The notes beneath the pieces were generated by a model that worked only from the letters and a program-made list of their open reading frames with translations, was not told the origin of the DNA and ran no database searches. The translations under genes were made by a program, and so were the position numbers. A stretch of 64,000 nucleotides of DNA, from assembly GCF_029855045.1 (NCBI RefSeq), contig NZ_CP123228.1, forward strand, positions 5,456,001 to 5,520,000, given 5' to 3'. The stretch is from Piscinibacter sp. XHJ-5. Its GTDB lineage: Bacteria > Pseudomonadota > Gammaproteobacteria > Burkholderiales > Burkholderiaceae_C. How positions within the stretch are numbered: position 1 is the first letter of the stretch; each line of letters begins with the position of its first letter. Shown here in pieces: positions 9,093-17,802 of this stretch.

Positions 9093-11606
9093 ATGTTGCT
9101 CCTGCTGCGCCAGCTCTCGTGGCCCGAGCTGCGCCACCACCCGTGGCGCCACCTGGCCGCATTGCTCGCCGTCGTTCTCGGCGTCGCGCTGGCCTTCTCG
9201 GTGCAGCTCATCAACCAGTCGGCGCTGCACGAATTCGCCGCGGCCGTGCGATCGGTCAACGGACAGCCCGACTTCGAGCTGCGCAGCCAGCGCGGGGGCT
9301 TCGACGAAGCGCTCTACGCGAGGGTCGCGACACATCCGCAGGTCGCCGTGGCCAGCCCGGTGATCGAGATCGACACGGTCGCCTTCGACGAGCGCGGCGA
9401 GAAGGTGCCGTTGCGCGTGCTGGGGCTGGACGCGCTCGTGGCCGCGCCGCTGTCGCCCGCCCTGATCCCGCGCCTGGCCGACGGCGTGGACCGGCTTGCG
9501 CTGCTGGATCCGGGGATGGTCTTTCTCAACGAGCCGGCGCGCCGGCGCCTGCCCGCGATCGGCCGGCTGCGCCTGCAGTCAGGCACGGGGCCGGTCGAGC
9601 TGCAGGTCGGCGGCAGCATCGCTGCCGGTGGACTGCCGCTGGCCGTCATGGACATCGCGGGCGCGCAGTCCGCCTTCGGCTGGCTGGGCCGCCTGACGCG
9701 CATCGACGTTCGATTGGTGCCGGGCGCGCAGCCCGATGCGGTGCTGCGCGAGCTTCCGCTTCCGCCGGGCGTGCGCGCCGCGTCGCCCGAGGAGAGTGCG
9801 CAGCGCGTCTCCAACGTGTCGCGCGCCTATCGCGTCAATCTCACCGTGCTCGCGCTGGTGGCGCTGTTCACCGGCGCCTTCCTCGTGTTCTCCATCCTGT
9901 CGCTGTCGGTGGCCAAGCGGCAGCAGCAGCTCGCGCTGCTCGGCGTGCTGGGACTTTCCGGACGCGAGCGGCTGCAGCTCGTGCTGGCCGAGTCGGCACT
10001 GCTGGGCGTGGTCGGCAGTGCGCTCGGACTGGCACTGGGCACGGCGCTCGCGGCGCTGGCGCTGCGCTTGCTGGCCGGCGATCTCGGCGGCGGGTACTTT
10101 CCCGGCGTCGCGCCGGCGCTGGAGTTCGGCATCGCCGCGGCACTGGCCTATGGCGCGCTGGGTGTCGCGGCCGCCGTGGTCGGCGGTTGGCTGCCCGCGC
10201 GCCAGGCGCAGCGGCTTGCACCGGCGCAGGCGCTGAAAGGACTCGGCACCGGCGACGTGCGGCCGGGCTTCGTCGCGCTCGGTCCGGTGTTGCTGCTCGC
10301 GGGTGTCGGCCTCGCGCTGCTGCCGCCGATCGCCGACGTGCCGCTCGCCGCCTATGCCGCGGTGGCTTGCCTGCTGCTGGGCGGCATTGCCTGCGTGCCG
10401 CTCGGCGTATCGCTGCTCTTGAAGGCGACGCGGCCCCCGCATCACCCGCTCGCCCTGCTCGCGGTGGAGCGCGCGCGGCATCAGCGGGACACGGCGACGG
10501 TGGCGGTGGCCGGCGTCGTCGCCAGCCTGAGCCTCGCTGTGGCGCTGACCGTGATGGTGGCGAGCTTTCGCGCGTCGGTGACGCAGTGGCTGGACGAGCT
10601 TCTGCCTGCCGACCTCTATGCACGCGCGGTGGCCACCGGCGCCGCCGGCGATGTGGTCGTGCTGCCCTCGCCGGTGGTCGAGGGCGCGTCGCGCCTGCCC
10701 GGCGTGGCGCGCGTGGAGCTGCAGCGCTCGACCTCGGTGGTGCTCGACCCGCGCCGGCCGGCGGTCGGCCTGCTGGCGCGGCGCCTGGCCGATCCGGCGC
10801 GCGAGCTGCCGCTGGTCGGCGAACTCCTGCCCGCGCCGCCCGGCGAGATGGCCGCCTACGTGAGCGAGGCCATGGTGAGCGTGTACGGCGCGGCGCCCGG
10901 CACGCGGCTCGCGCTGCCGCTGCCCGACGGCAGCCGCGCGACGCTGTTCGTGCGCGGCGTGTGGCGCGACTACGCGCGCCAGCACGGCGCTGTGGCGCTC
11001 GCGCTCGCCGACTATCGCCGCCTGACGCGCGACCAGCGCATCAACGAGCTGGCGCTGTGGCTCGCGCCGGGCGCGCGCGCCGAGGCGGTGCAGCAGGCGC
11101 TGCGCGACATCGCCACGCGCGCCGGACTCGATCCGGCGCTGCTCGAGTTCGCCGCGCCGGCCGAGATCCGCGCGAGCTCGCTGCGCATCTTCGACCGCAG
11201 CTTCGCGGTCACGTACTGGCTGCAGGCGGTGGCCATCGCGATCGGCCTGTTCGGCATCGCCGCCAGCTTCTCGGCGCAGGTGCTGGCGCGGCGCAAGGAA
11301 TTCGGCCTGCTCGCGCACCTGGGCCTCACGCGCGCGCAGATCCTCGGGGTGGTCGCCGCCGAAGGCGCCGTCTGGACCGCCGCCGGCGCGCTGGTGGGCC
11401 TGCTGCTCGGGCTGGCGGTGAGCGTGGTGCTCGTGCATGTGGTCAATCCGCAGAGCTTCCACTGGACGATGGACCTGCTGCTGCCGTGGGGCCGCCTCGC
11501 GCTGCTGTGCGCCGCCGTGGTGATGGCCGGCACGCTGACCGCGTGGCTCGCCGCGCGCAGCGCCGCCGGTGCGCACATGGCGCTGGCGGTGAAGGAGGAC
11601 TGGTGA
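9093..11606 (+). CDS. FtsX-like ABC transporter permease (double FtsX domain)
   Basis: At 837 aa this permease has an N-terminal membrane helix (~20-42), a large periplasmic domain, a first FtsX block with helices around residues 250-360, central helices, and a second FtsX block near the C-terminus (~700-830). This ten-helix layout is that of AttF/AttG- or YbbP-like permeases, which do mechanotransmission or lipoprotein export rather than simple substrate transport. It is encoded between its LolD-like ATPase and an AttH-like protein with which it overlaps by one base (TGATG). The operon arrangement supports a three-part envelope system. Confidence 0.9.
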   Translation: MLLLLRQLSWPELRHHPWRHLAALLAVVLGVALAFSVQLINQSALHEFAAAVRSVNGQPDFELRSQRGGFDEALYARVATHPQVAVASPVIEIDTVAFDERGEKVPLRVLGLDALVAAPLSPALIPRLADGVDRLALLDPGMVFLNEPARRRLPAIGRLRLQSGTGPVELQVGGSIAAGGLPLAVMDIAGAQSAFGWLGRLTRIDVRLVPGAQPDAVLRELPLPPGVRAASPEESAQRVSNVSRAYRVNLTVLALVALFTGAFLVFSILSLSVAKRQQQLALLGVLGLSGRERLQLVLAESALLGVVGSALGLALGTALAALALRLLAGDLGGGYFPGVAPALEFGIAAALAYGALGVAAAVVGGWLPARQAQRLAPAQALKGLGTGDVRPGFVALGPVLLLAGVGLALLPPIADVPLAAYAAVACLLLGGIACVPLGVSLLLKATRPPHHPLALLAVERARHQRDTATVAVAGVVASLSLAVALTVMVASFRASVTQWLDELLPADLYARAVATGAAGDVVVLPSPVVEGASRLPGVARVELQRSTSVVLDPRRPAVGLLARRLADPARELPLVGELLPAPPGEMAAYVSEAMVSVYGAAPGTRLALPLPDGSRATLFVRGVWRDYARQHGAVALALADYRRLTRDQRINELALWLAPGARAEAVQQALRDIATRAGLDPALLEFAAPAEIRASSLRIFDRSFAVTYWLQAVAIAIGLFGIAASFSAQVLARRKEFGLLAHLGLTRAQILGVVAAEGAVWTAAGALVGLLLGLAVSVVLVHVVNPQSFHWTMDLLLPWGRLALLCAAVVMAGTLTAWLAARSAAGAHMALAVKEDW

Positions 11607-12688
11607 TGGCCGGCTTCAGCCGCCGCGGCTGGTTGCGCGCGATGGCCGCGCTGATGCCCACGGCGCCGGCGGCGCAGGGCGCGCTGCGGCCGCGCGTGCT
11701 GGCCTTTCCGGCGGACTTCGGTGCGCATCCCGACACGCGCACCGAGTGGTGGTACGTCACCGGCACGCTGCTGTCGCAAGGCGAGCTGCGCGGCTTCCAG
11801 ATCACCTTCTTCCGTTCGCGCACCGCGGTGCCGACCACGCATCCCAGCCGGTTCGCGGCGCGCCAGCTGCTGTTCGCGCACGCCGCGCTGAGCGACCTGC
11901 CGCAGCGCCGCCTGCGCCACGATCAGCGCATCGCGCGTGCCGGCTTCGGCATCGCGGAGGCGTCCCAGCGCGACACCGATGTCAGCCTGCAGGGCTGGTC
12001 GCTGCGCCGCGAAGGCGGCAGCGGGCCGAGCCGCTACCGCGCTGTCGCGTCGAGCGACACGGCGCGCTTCGCCGTCGACCTGCGCCTCGCGGCCACGCAG
12101 CCGCTGCTGCTGCAAGGCGAGGCGGGATGGTCGCGCAAGGGACCGCGACCCGAGCAGGCGAGCCACTACTACAGCGAGGCGCAGCTTGCGGTCAGCGGCA
12201 CGCTGCGGGTGGACGGGCGCGCGTGGCCCGTCGAGGGCGGCGCCTGGCTGGATCACGAGTGGAGCGACACGCTGATGGACCCGCAGGCCGTCGGGTGGGA
12301 CTGGATCGGCATGAACCTCGACGATGGCGCAGCGTTCATGGCATTTCGCCTGCGGCGCGCCGACGGAACGGCCCTGTGGGCCGGCGGCACGTTCCGCGGC
12401 GCCGACGGCCAGACACGCAGCTTCGCCTCCGACGCCGTCGCGTTCGCGCCCGGCCGCGTGTGGACCAGTCCCGCGTCGCGCGCGGCGTATCCGGTGGAGT
12501 GGACGGTGACCACGCCGGCCGGCCGCTTCGTCGTCAAGGCGCTGCTGGACAGCCAGGAGCTGGACAGCCGGGCAAGCACCGGATCGATCTATTGGGAGGG
12601 CCTGAGCGAGCTCTTCGATGAAGCGGGCCGACGCGTGGGGCGCGGGTATCTGGAGATGACGGGCTATGCGGCAGCGTTGAAGCTCTGA
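11606..12688 (+). CDS. AttH/CrtC-like lipocalin-fold protein (exported)
   Basis: The 360-aa product begins with an Arg-Arg and hydrophobic segment (FSRRGWLRAMAALMP) resembling a Tat-type or ordinary signal. It then shows AttH/carotenoid 1,2-hydratase family motifs: TEWWYVTGTL, FQITFFRSR, ASHYYSEAQLAVSG and WLDHEWSDTLM, followed by GWDWIGMNLDDGAAFMAF. The family has two lipocalin-like beta-barrel halves. The name CrtC would imply carotenoid hydration, but no carotenoid genes are nearby; the ABC transporter neighbours point to the AttH group, whose function is unproven. The start was set at the ATG overlapping the permease stop; a GTG one codon upstream is also possible. Confidence 0.87.
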   Translation: MAGFSRRGWLRAMAALMPTAPAAQGALRPRVLAFPADFGAHPDTRTEWWYVTGTLLSQGELRGFQITFFRSRTAVPTTHPSRFAARQLLFAHAALSDLPQRRLRHDQRIARAGFGIAEASQRDTDVSLQGWSLRREGGSGPSRYRAVASSDTARFAVDLRLAATQPLLLQGEAGWSRKGPRPEQASHYYSEAQLAVSGTLRVDGRAWPVEGGAWLDHEWSDTLMDPQAVGWDWIGMNLDDGAAFMAFRLRRADGTALWAGGTFRGADGQTRSFASDAVAFAPGRVWTSPASRAAYPVEWTVTTPAGRFVVKALLDSQELDSRASTGSIYWEGLSELFDEAGRRVGRGYLEMTGYAAALKL

Positions 12689-12695
12689 CGCGCCG

Positions 12696-14285
12696 TCAAT
12701 GCGCGCCACCGGCATCGGCGGCCGCACCCATCTTCGGCTTGGCCATCCACACCACCGCCACCATCATCACGAACAGCAGCGACGACAGCCGGAACAGGTC
12801 GGTCGCTGCCAGCGTGTAGGCCTGCTGGTCGACGAGCCGGTTGATCATCGCCAGCGATTGCTCGGGCCCGAAACCCGCGGCGCCGAGCTGCGCCAGGGCC
12901 TGGGTGGCGCTGTCGTTTCCGCGGTTCACGGCCTCCGCGAGCTGGGCGTGGTGCATGACGGCGCGGTTCTCCCACAGCGTGGTGAAGATCGACGTGCCGA
13001 AGGCCCCCGCCGTGATGCGCACGAAGTTCGACAGGCCTGCCGCCGCCGGCATGCGTGCCGGCGGCAGTCCGGAGAACACGATCTGCTGCAGCGGGATGAA
13101 GAAGAAGGCCATCGCCGCGCCCTGCAGCAGCGTGGGGATCAGGATGCCGATGAACTCGGCCTGCACGTTGAACAGCGAGCGCATCCACAGCACGATGCCG
13201 AAGCCGATGAACGCCACGGTGGCGAGCTTGCGCGGGTCGATCCTGGCGACGTTCTTGCCGACCCACGGCGACAGCACGATCGCCAGCACACCCACCGGCG
13301 CCATCGCCATGCCGGCCCAGGTCGCGGTGTAGCCCATGTACTGCTGCAGCCACAGCGGCAGGAGCACCACATTGCCGAAGAACAGGCCGTAGCCCAGCGA
13401 CAGCGCCGCCGTGCCGAGGAGGAAATTGCGCTGCGCGAAGAGACGCAGGTCGACGATGGGATGCTTCTCGGTGAGCTCCCAGGCGAGGAAGAACAGGAAC
13501 CCGACCACGGCCGCCACTGCCAGCAGCACGATCTGCGTGGAGGCGAACCAGTCGAGCTCCTTGCCCTTGTCGATCATGATCTGCAGGGCGCCGACCCACA
13601 GCACCAGCAGCCCGAGCCCGACGAAGTCGAGCGGCACGCGCCTGGGACCCGGGTCGCGCTTGCGGTAGATCGACCACGTGATCGCCGCGGCCACCAGGCC
13701 CACCGGGATGTTGATGTAGAAGATCCACGGCCAGGCGATGTTGTCGGTGATCCAGCCGCCCAGCAACGGCCCGACCACCGGCGCGACGAGCACGGTCATC
13801 GCCCACATCGCCATTGCCGTGCCCGCCTTCTGCTGCGGATAGCTGCCGAGCAGCAGCGTCTGCGACAGCGGGATCATCGGCCCGGCCACCAGGCCCTGGA
13901 GCACGCGGAAGAAGATCAGCGACTCGATGTTGGGCGCCAGGCCGCACAGCCACGAGGCCAGCGTGAAGAGCAGCACGCTGGCGATGAACAGGCGCACCTG
14001 GCCGAAGCGCTGCGTGAGCCAGCCGGTGAGCGGCACCGAAATCGCATTCGCGACGGCGAATGACGTGATCACCCAGGTGCCCTGCGACGGGCTCACGCCC
14101 ATGTCGCCCGCGATCGCGGGAATCGACACGTTCGCGATCGACGTGTCGAGCACGTTCATGAAGGTCGCCAGCGACAGCGCGACCGTGCCCAGGACCAGCG
14201 GCGTGCCGTGCAGCGGTCCGCTCTGCGGCTGCTCGCGCGCCGGCGCCGGCCCAGGCTTGTCCATCGTCGCCGAAGCGCTGCTCAC
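12696..14285 (-). CDS. emrB: DHA2-family multidrug efflux permease (EmrB-like)
   Basis: This 529-aa inner-membrane carrier has the 14-helix pattern of DHA2 drug:H+ antiporters. Motif C-type sequences include NVLDTSIANVSIPAIAGDMG in helix 1, GWLTQRFGQVRLF as motif A, and VGPLLGGWITDNIAWPWIFYIN. It is the last gene of a four-gene minus-strand operon with a MarR regulator, an outer membrane factor and an EmrA-type adaptor, so a complete tripartite pump is encoded. The end lies 7 bases from the convergent AttH-like gene. An internal ATG seven codons in is an alternative start. Substrates are probably hydrophobic drugs or uncouplers, by analogy with EmrAB. Confidence 0.93.
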   Translation of the reverse strand: MSSASATMDKPGPAPAREQPQSGPLHGTPLVLGTVALSLATFMNVLDTSIANVSIPAIAGDMGVSPSQGTWVITSFAVANAISVPLTGWLTQRFGQVRLFIASVLLFTLASWLCGLAPNIESLIFFRVLQGLVAGPMIPLSQTLLLGSYPQQKAGTAMAMWAMTVLVAPVVGPLLGGWITDNIAWPWIFYINIPVGLVAAAITWSIYRKRDPGPRRVPLDFVGLGLLVLWVGALQIMIDKGKELDWFASTQIVLLAVAAVVGFLFFLAWELTEKHPIVDLRLFAQRNFLLGTAALSLGYGLFFGNVVLLPLWLQQYMGYTATWAGMAMAPVGVLAIVLSPWVGKNVARIDPRKLATVAFIGFGIVLWMRSLFNVQAEFIGILIPTLLQGAAMAFFFIPLQQIVFSGLPPARMPAAAGLSNFVRITAGAFGTSIFTTLWENRAVMHHAQLAEAVNRGNDSATQALAQLGAAGFGPEQSLAMINRLVDQQAYTLAATDLFRLSSLLFVMMVAVVWMAKPKMGAAADAGGAH

Positions 14286-14296
14286 GGGCGGTCCTT

Positions 14297-15547
14297 TCAG
14301 TGCGTGGTGGCGGCCACGCGCGCGAGGGGCCTGCCGAGGTTGGCCGCGATGATGTCGTGCACGACGCGATCGGCCTCGGCCGGCTGCGTGTCGAAGGCCT
14401 GCGTGCGGGTGGCGCGCGCCGCGCTGGCCGCGGTGAGCGGCTGGCCACCCTGCTCGGCCACGTCGACCGTTGCTTCCATCGACAGGCCGACGCGCAGCGG
14501 GTGCGCGGCGATCTGCCTGGCGTCGAGCTCGACCCGCACGGGAACGCGCTGCACCACCTTGATCCAGTTCCCGGTCGCGTTCTGTGCCGGCAGCAGCGCG
14601 AAGGCCGCACCGGTGCCGGCGCCCAGGCCCGCCACGTGACCCTGGTACTCCACCTTCTCGCCGTAGATGTCGGCATGCAGCGTCACCGGCTGGCCGATGC
14701 GCATCTTGCGCAGCTGCACTTCCTTGAAGTTGGCCTCCACCCAGACCTGGTCGAGCGGGATCACCGACATCAGCGGCGCGCCCGCCTGGATGCGCTGGCC
14801 GACCTGCACCGTGCGCTTGGCCACCTGGCCCGCGACCGGCGCGGGCAGGTCCATGCGCTGCAACGCCAGGTGCGCCTCGCGCACCGCGGCCGCGGCGCGC
14901 TGCACGTTGGGGTGGTTCTCGATGCTGGTGCCTTCGGTCAGCACCTGGTTGGTCGCCGCCTGCTCGCGCGCGGCCGCGAGGGCCGACTGCGCGCCGGCCA
15001 GAGCGCTCCTGGCCGCGGCCAGCGCCGTCTCGGCGTGCTTCATCTCCTCGCCGCTCACCGCGCCGGTGGCCGCCAGCGGCTGCCGGCGGCCCACGTCTTC
15101 GCTGGTGCGCGCGACGTCGGCCCGCATGCGCGCGACCTCGGCCTCGCGCAAGTGGATGTTGGCCGACAGCGTGCCGTTGGTCGCGTACAGCGAGCGCACC
15201 TCGCGCACCGTCTGCGCGAGCTGCGCCTCGGCGCGCTCCAGCGCAAGGCGCGCATCACTGGGATCGAGCTTGACCAGCGGCTGGCCGGCGCGGACCACGT
15301 CGGTGTCGTCGGCCAGGATCTGCAGCACGGTGCCGCCGACCTGCGGCGTCACCTGCACCACCGGCGCCTGCACATAGGCGTTGTCAGTGGACTCGTAGTG
15401 GCGCAGGAACAGCGCCCAGTACCCGCCGTAGGCGATGCCGGCAAGCAGCGTGAGGCCTGCGACGGCGAGCAGCGCGGGCTTGCGCTTGCTCGCCGACACG
15501 GCGGGTGCGGGCGCGACGGGTGTCTTGTTGTCTTCGGAGTGGCTCAT
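14297..15547 (-). CDS. emrA: EmrA-type periplasmic adaptor (HlyD/MFP family)
   Basis: The adaptor (416 aa) bridges the EmrB-like carrier and the outer membrane channel. One N-terminal membrane helix (~25-45) is followed by the barrel-sandwich start YESTDNAYVQAPVVQVTPQVGGTV, written here in part: STDNAYVQAPV is diagnostic for EmrA. A long alpha-helical coiled-coil hairpin occupies ~100-215, and the second lipoyl half (DLPAPVAGQVAKRTVQVGQ) and beta-barrel follow. The ATG overlaps the outer membrane factor stop by four bases (ATGA), indicating translational coupling. The gap to emrB is 11 bases. Confidence 0.94.
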   Translation of the reverse strand: MSHSEDNKTPVAPAPAVSASKRKPALLAVAGLTLLAGIAYGGYWALFLRHYESTDNAYVQAPVVQVTPQVGGTVLQILADDTDVVRAGQPLVKLDPSDARLALERAEAQLAQTVREVRSLYATNGTLSANIHLREAEVARMRADVARTSEDVGRRQPLAATGAVSGEEMKHAETALAAARSALAGAQSALAAAREQAATNQVLTEGTSIENHPNVQRAAAAVREAHLALQRMDLPAPVAGQVAKRTVQVGQRIQAGAPLMSVIPLDQVWVEANFKEVQLRKMRIGQPVTLHADIYGEKVEYQGHVAGLGAGTGAAFALLPAQNATGNWIKVVQRVPVRVELDARQIAAHPLRVGLSMEATVDVAEQGGQPLTAASAARATRTQAFDTQPAEADRVVHDIIAANLGRPLARVAATTH

Positions 15548-17115
15548 TCGGATGTCCTGTTCGCAATGGATCGGGCCTGGACGACGGTGGTCGGCATCTC
15601 GCCCTGGAAGCCGCCGCCGAGCGCGCGGGCGAGGGCCGCTTCGGCGCTGAGGTGGCGCGCCTTCAGGTCGCTGGCGGCACGCCGCTGGGCCAGCACGTTC
15701 TGCTCGGCCGTCAGCACGATGAGGTAGTTCCCCAGGCCGCCGCGGTAGCGCTGCAGCGCGAGGTCGTACGCGGACTCCGCCGACTTCAGCGCATCGTCCT
15801 GCGCCTGCTGCGCGCGCTCGAGCGAACGCAGCGTCTCGATCTCGTCGGCCACCTCGCGCAGCGCGCGCAGCAGGGCCGCGTTGTAGCCCTCGATGGCCGC
15901 ATCGACCTCGGCGTGGCGCGCGCCGAGGTTGGCGCGCAGCCGCCCGCCGTCGAAGATCGGCAGCCGCAGGGCCGGACCGATGCCGTAGGTGGCGCTGCCC
16001 GCCTGCAGGAAGCGGTCGAGGCCGATGCTGGACAGGCCGACGAACGCCGCGAGATTGATGTCGGGATAGAACCGGGCGCGCGCGACGTCGACATCCTTCA
16101 GCGCAGCCTCGACACGCCAGCGCTGCGCGACCAGGTCGGCCCGCCGGCCGAGCAGGTCGGCGCTGAGCGAGGACGGCAGGGGCGCAGATTTCACCGCTGC
16201 AAGCGTCGGCGCCAGCGTGTCCAGCGCATGCGGGCCCTGGCCGGTGAGCTCGGCCAGCGCATGTCGGCTGCGTGCGATCGCCTCGTCGGCCGCTTCGAGC
16301 TCGACGCGCGTCTGCGCGATGAAGCCTTCGGCCTGGCGCATCTCCACGTTGGTGTCCAGGCCGGCCTGGATGCGCTGGCGCACCAGCGACACCGTCTGGT
16401 CGCGCTGGCCCAGCGCCTGCTGCGTGATGGCGCGCGCCTCCACCAGGCGGCCCAGGTTGACGTAGGCGGTCGCGACATTGCTGGCCAGCAGCACGCGAGC
16501 GGCCTGCGCGTCCGCTTCGGCCGCGCGCAACTGGCCGATTGCCGACGCGAGCGCCGCGCGCTGGCGGCCGAACAGGTCGAGCTCCCAGCTCGCGCTGACG
16601 GTGGCGCTGTTGTTCCAGCGGATCGCACCGGCCAGCTGCGGCGGCACGGCACCGTTCTCGCTGAAGCGCTGGTCGGTGAGGTCGACCGCGCCGCTGACCT
16701 GTGGGCGACGCGCCGCGCCGGCCGCATCGACGGCAGCTTGTGCCTGGCCAAGCCGGGCCTGCACCTGCTGCAGGCTCGGCTGCGACGCCAGCGCCTGGGC
16801 GATCAGCGCATCGAGCCGCGGGTCGCCATAGTGGGTCCACCAGTCGCTGCGCGGCCAGTCGGTCGCAGCGCCATCGACGGCGCCGGTCTGCGCGGCCGAC
16901 AGCAGGGTGTGCGAATGCGGCGCCACGCCGGCCGGACTGGCGCAACCGGCGACCAGCGCGGCCGTGGCCAGCACGGCCGCGATCATCGTCGCGGCGGTCA
17001 GCCACGAGCCCGGGAGCCGCGGCGGCTTCGACGTGGCGGCCAGCCGGCTGCGCGTCTGCGACCGGCAGCCGTCGGCGTCCGGCCAGGCGTGCGGGCAGGG
17101 GGCGTTGGGGTTCAT
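15544..17115 (-). CDS. outer membrane efflux protein (NodT/OprM-type, TolC superfamily)
   Basis: The 523-aa lipoprotein is the outer membrane exit duct. After an unusually long, Arg/Pro-rich N-terminal lead comes a hydrophobic segment with lipobox LVAGC (near residue 58), then two OEP repeats with the typical WWTHYGDPRLDALIAQAL entry motif and long helical stretches. NodT-family factors pair with RND or MFS pumps; here the emrA and emrB genes lie directly downstream. It overlaps the marR stop by four bases (ATGA) at its start and emrA at its end. The true start could be an internal Met closer to the signal, since about 40 residues precede the hydrophobic segment. Confidence 0.9.
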   Translation of the reverse strand: MNPNAPCPHAWPDADGCRSQTRSRLAATSKPPRLPGSWLTAATMIAAVLATAALVAGCASPAGVAPHSHTLLSAAQTGAVDGAATDWPRSDWWTHYGDPRLDALIAQALASQPSLQQVQARLGQAQAAVDAAGAARRPQVSGAVDLTDQRFSENGAVPPQLAGAIRWNNSATVSASWELDLFGRQRAALASAIGQLRAAEADAQAARVLLASNVATAYVNLGRLVEARAITQQALGQRDQTVSLVRQRIQAGLDTNVEMRQAEGFIAQTRVELEAADEAIARSRHALAELTGQGPHALDTLAPTLAAVKSAPLPSSLSADLLGRRADLVAQRWRVEAALKDVDVARARFYPDINLAAFVGLSSIGLDRFLQAGSATYGIGPALRLPIFDGGRLRANLGARHAEVDAAIEGYNAALLRALREVADEIETLRSLERAQQAQDDALKSAESAYDLALQRYRGGLGNYLIVLTAEQNVLAQRRAASDLKARHLSAEAALARALGGGFQGEMPTTVVQARSIANRTSE

Positions 17116-17621
17116 TCGGCGTCCTCCGCTTTCTCTTTCTGTTCCTGCAGCGCCTGGCCGTTGACCAGCATGCGCTGCAGAAAGTCCTTGAACTGCCCCC
17201 ACTCGGCCTTGTTGAAGCCGCGCAGGAAGTCGTTGTTGACGTCCGCGAGCACGTGCGGAATGTGCTCGGCGGCCGCTTCGCCTTCGGCCGTGAGCCGCAG
17301 GTGCACGACACGGCGGTCGGTCTCGGAGCGCACCCGCTCGACGAGGCCCTTGGTTTCCAGGCGGTCGAGCATGCGGGTCATCGCGCCCGCATCGATGCCC
17401 GCCTCGCGCGCCAGCTCGAACGCCGTGTCGGCATGCCCGAGCTTGATCTTCCACAGCGGCTTCCACTGCGCATCGGTGAGGCCGAGCTCGGCCATGCGCG
17501 CATCGACCTCGCGGCGCATGCTGGCCATCAGCTGGAACAGCAGGTGGCCCATGCTCTGGCCCATGTCGTAGCTCTCTCCGACATAGAAGCAGTTGCGGCG
17601 GGTTGACTTGGGTGGCGACAT
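17112..17621 (-). CDS. MarR-family transcriptional regulator of the efflux operon
   Basis: This 169-aa regulator has the MarR winged-helix arrangement: dimerisation helices at both ends, DNA-binding helices around DTAFELAREAGIDAGAMTRMLDRLETKGLVER, and the wing VRSETDRRVVHLRLT with the conserved D-x-R-S/R motif. It opens the operon with the outer membrane factor, emrA and emrB, each joined by short overlaps, so it very likely represses its own pump operon and is released by a pump substrate. ATG at 17621 is chosen because the preceding in-frame sequence has no MarR similarity and overlaps candidate operator repeats. Confidence 0.93.
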   Translation of the reverse strand: MSPPKSTRRNCFYVGESYDMGQSMGHLLFQLMASMRREVDARMAELGLTDAQWKPLWKIKLGHADTAFELAREAGIDAGAMTRMLDRLETKGLVERVRSETDRRVVHLRLTAEGEAAAEHIPHVLADVNNDFLRGFNKAEWGQFKDFLQRMLVNGQALQEQKEKAEDAE

Positions 17622-17690
17622 GGCGAAGCGATCTTGGCGGCGGGCTGCTGACAGCGTGGTGTCAGGAGGTCGAGAAAAATGACGGCTTGG

Positions 17691-17716
17691 GCAATATTTG
17701 CTTAGGCAAAGTTTGC
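17691..17716. promoter_or_regulatory. candidate MarR operator: two 11-base palindromic repeats
   Basis: GCAATATTTGC (17691-17701) and GCAAAGTTTGC (17706-17716) are near-identical, near-perfect palindromes spaced 15 bases centre to centre, lying 70 bases upstream of the MarR start and 87 bases before the divergent ABC exporter. Such tandem AT-centred palindromes in a GC-rich gap are typical of dimeric winged-helix repressor sites. The site could control both directions. Binding is inferred from position and symmetry only. Confidence 0.6.
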
Positions 17717-17802
17717 TACGGCATTGAAATCCTTGGTGCGGGTGGGGTGTTTGGCATGTCGCGGCGATGCGCAAGCCCGACCTCACAGCCTAGACTTCTC
17801 CC

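Noticed and set aside
12699..14063. A 454-aa plus-strand open frame opposite the EmrB-like gene
   Set aside because: It is an antisense shadow: His/Arg/Gln-rich composition without motifs, while the minus strand encodes a clear 14-helix carrier.
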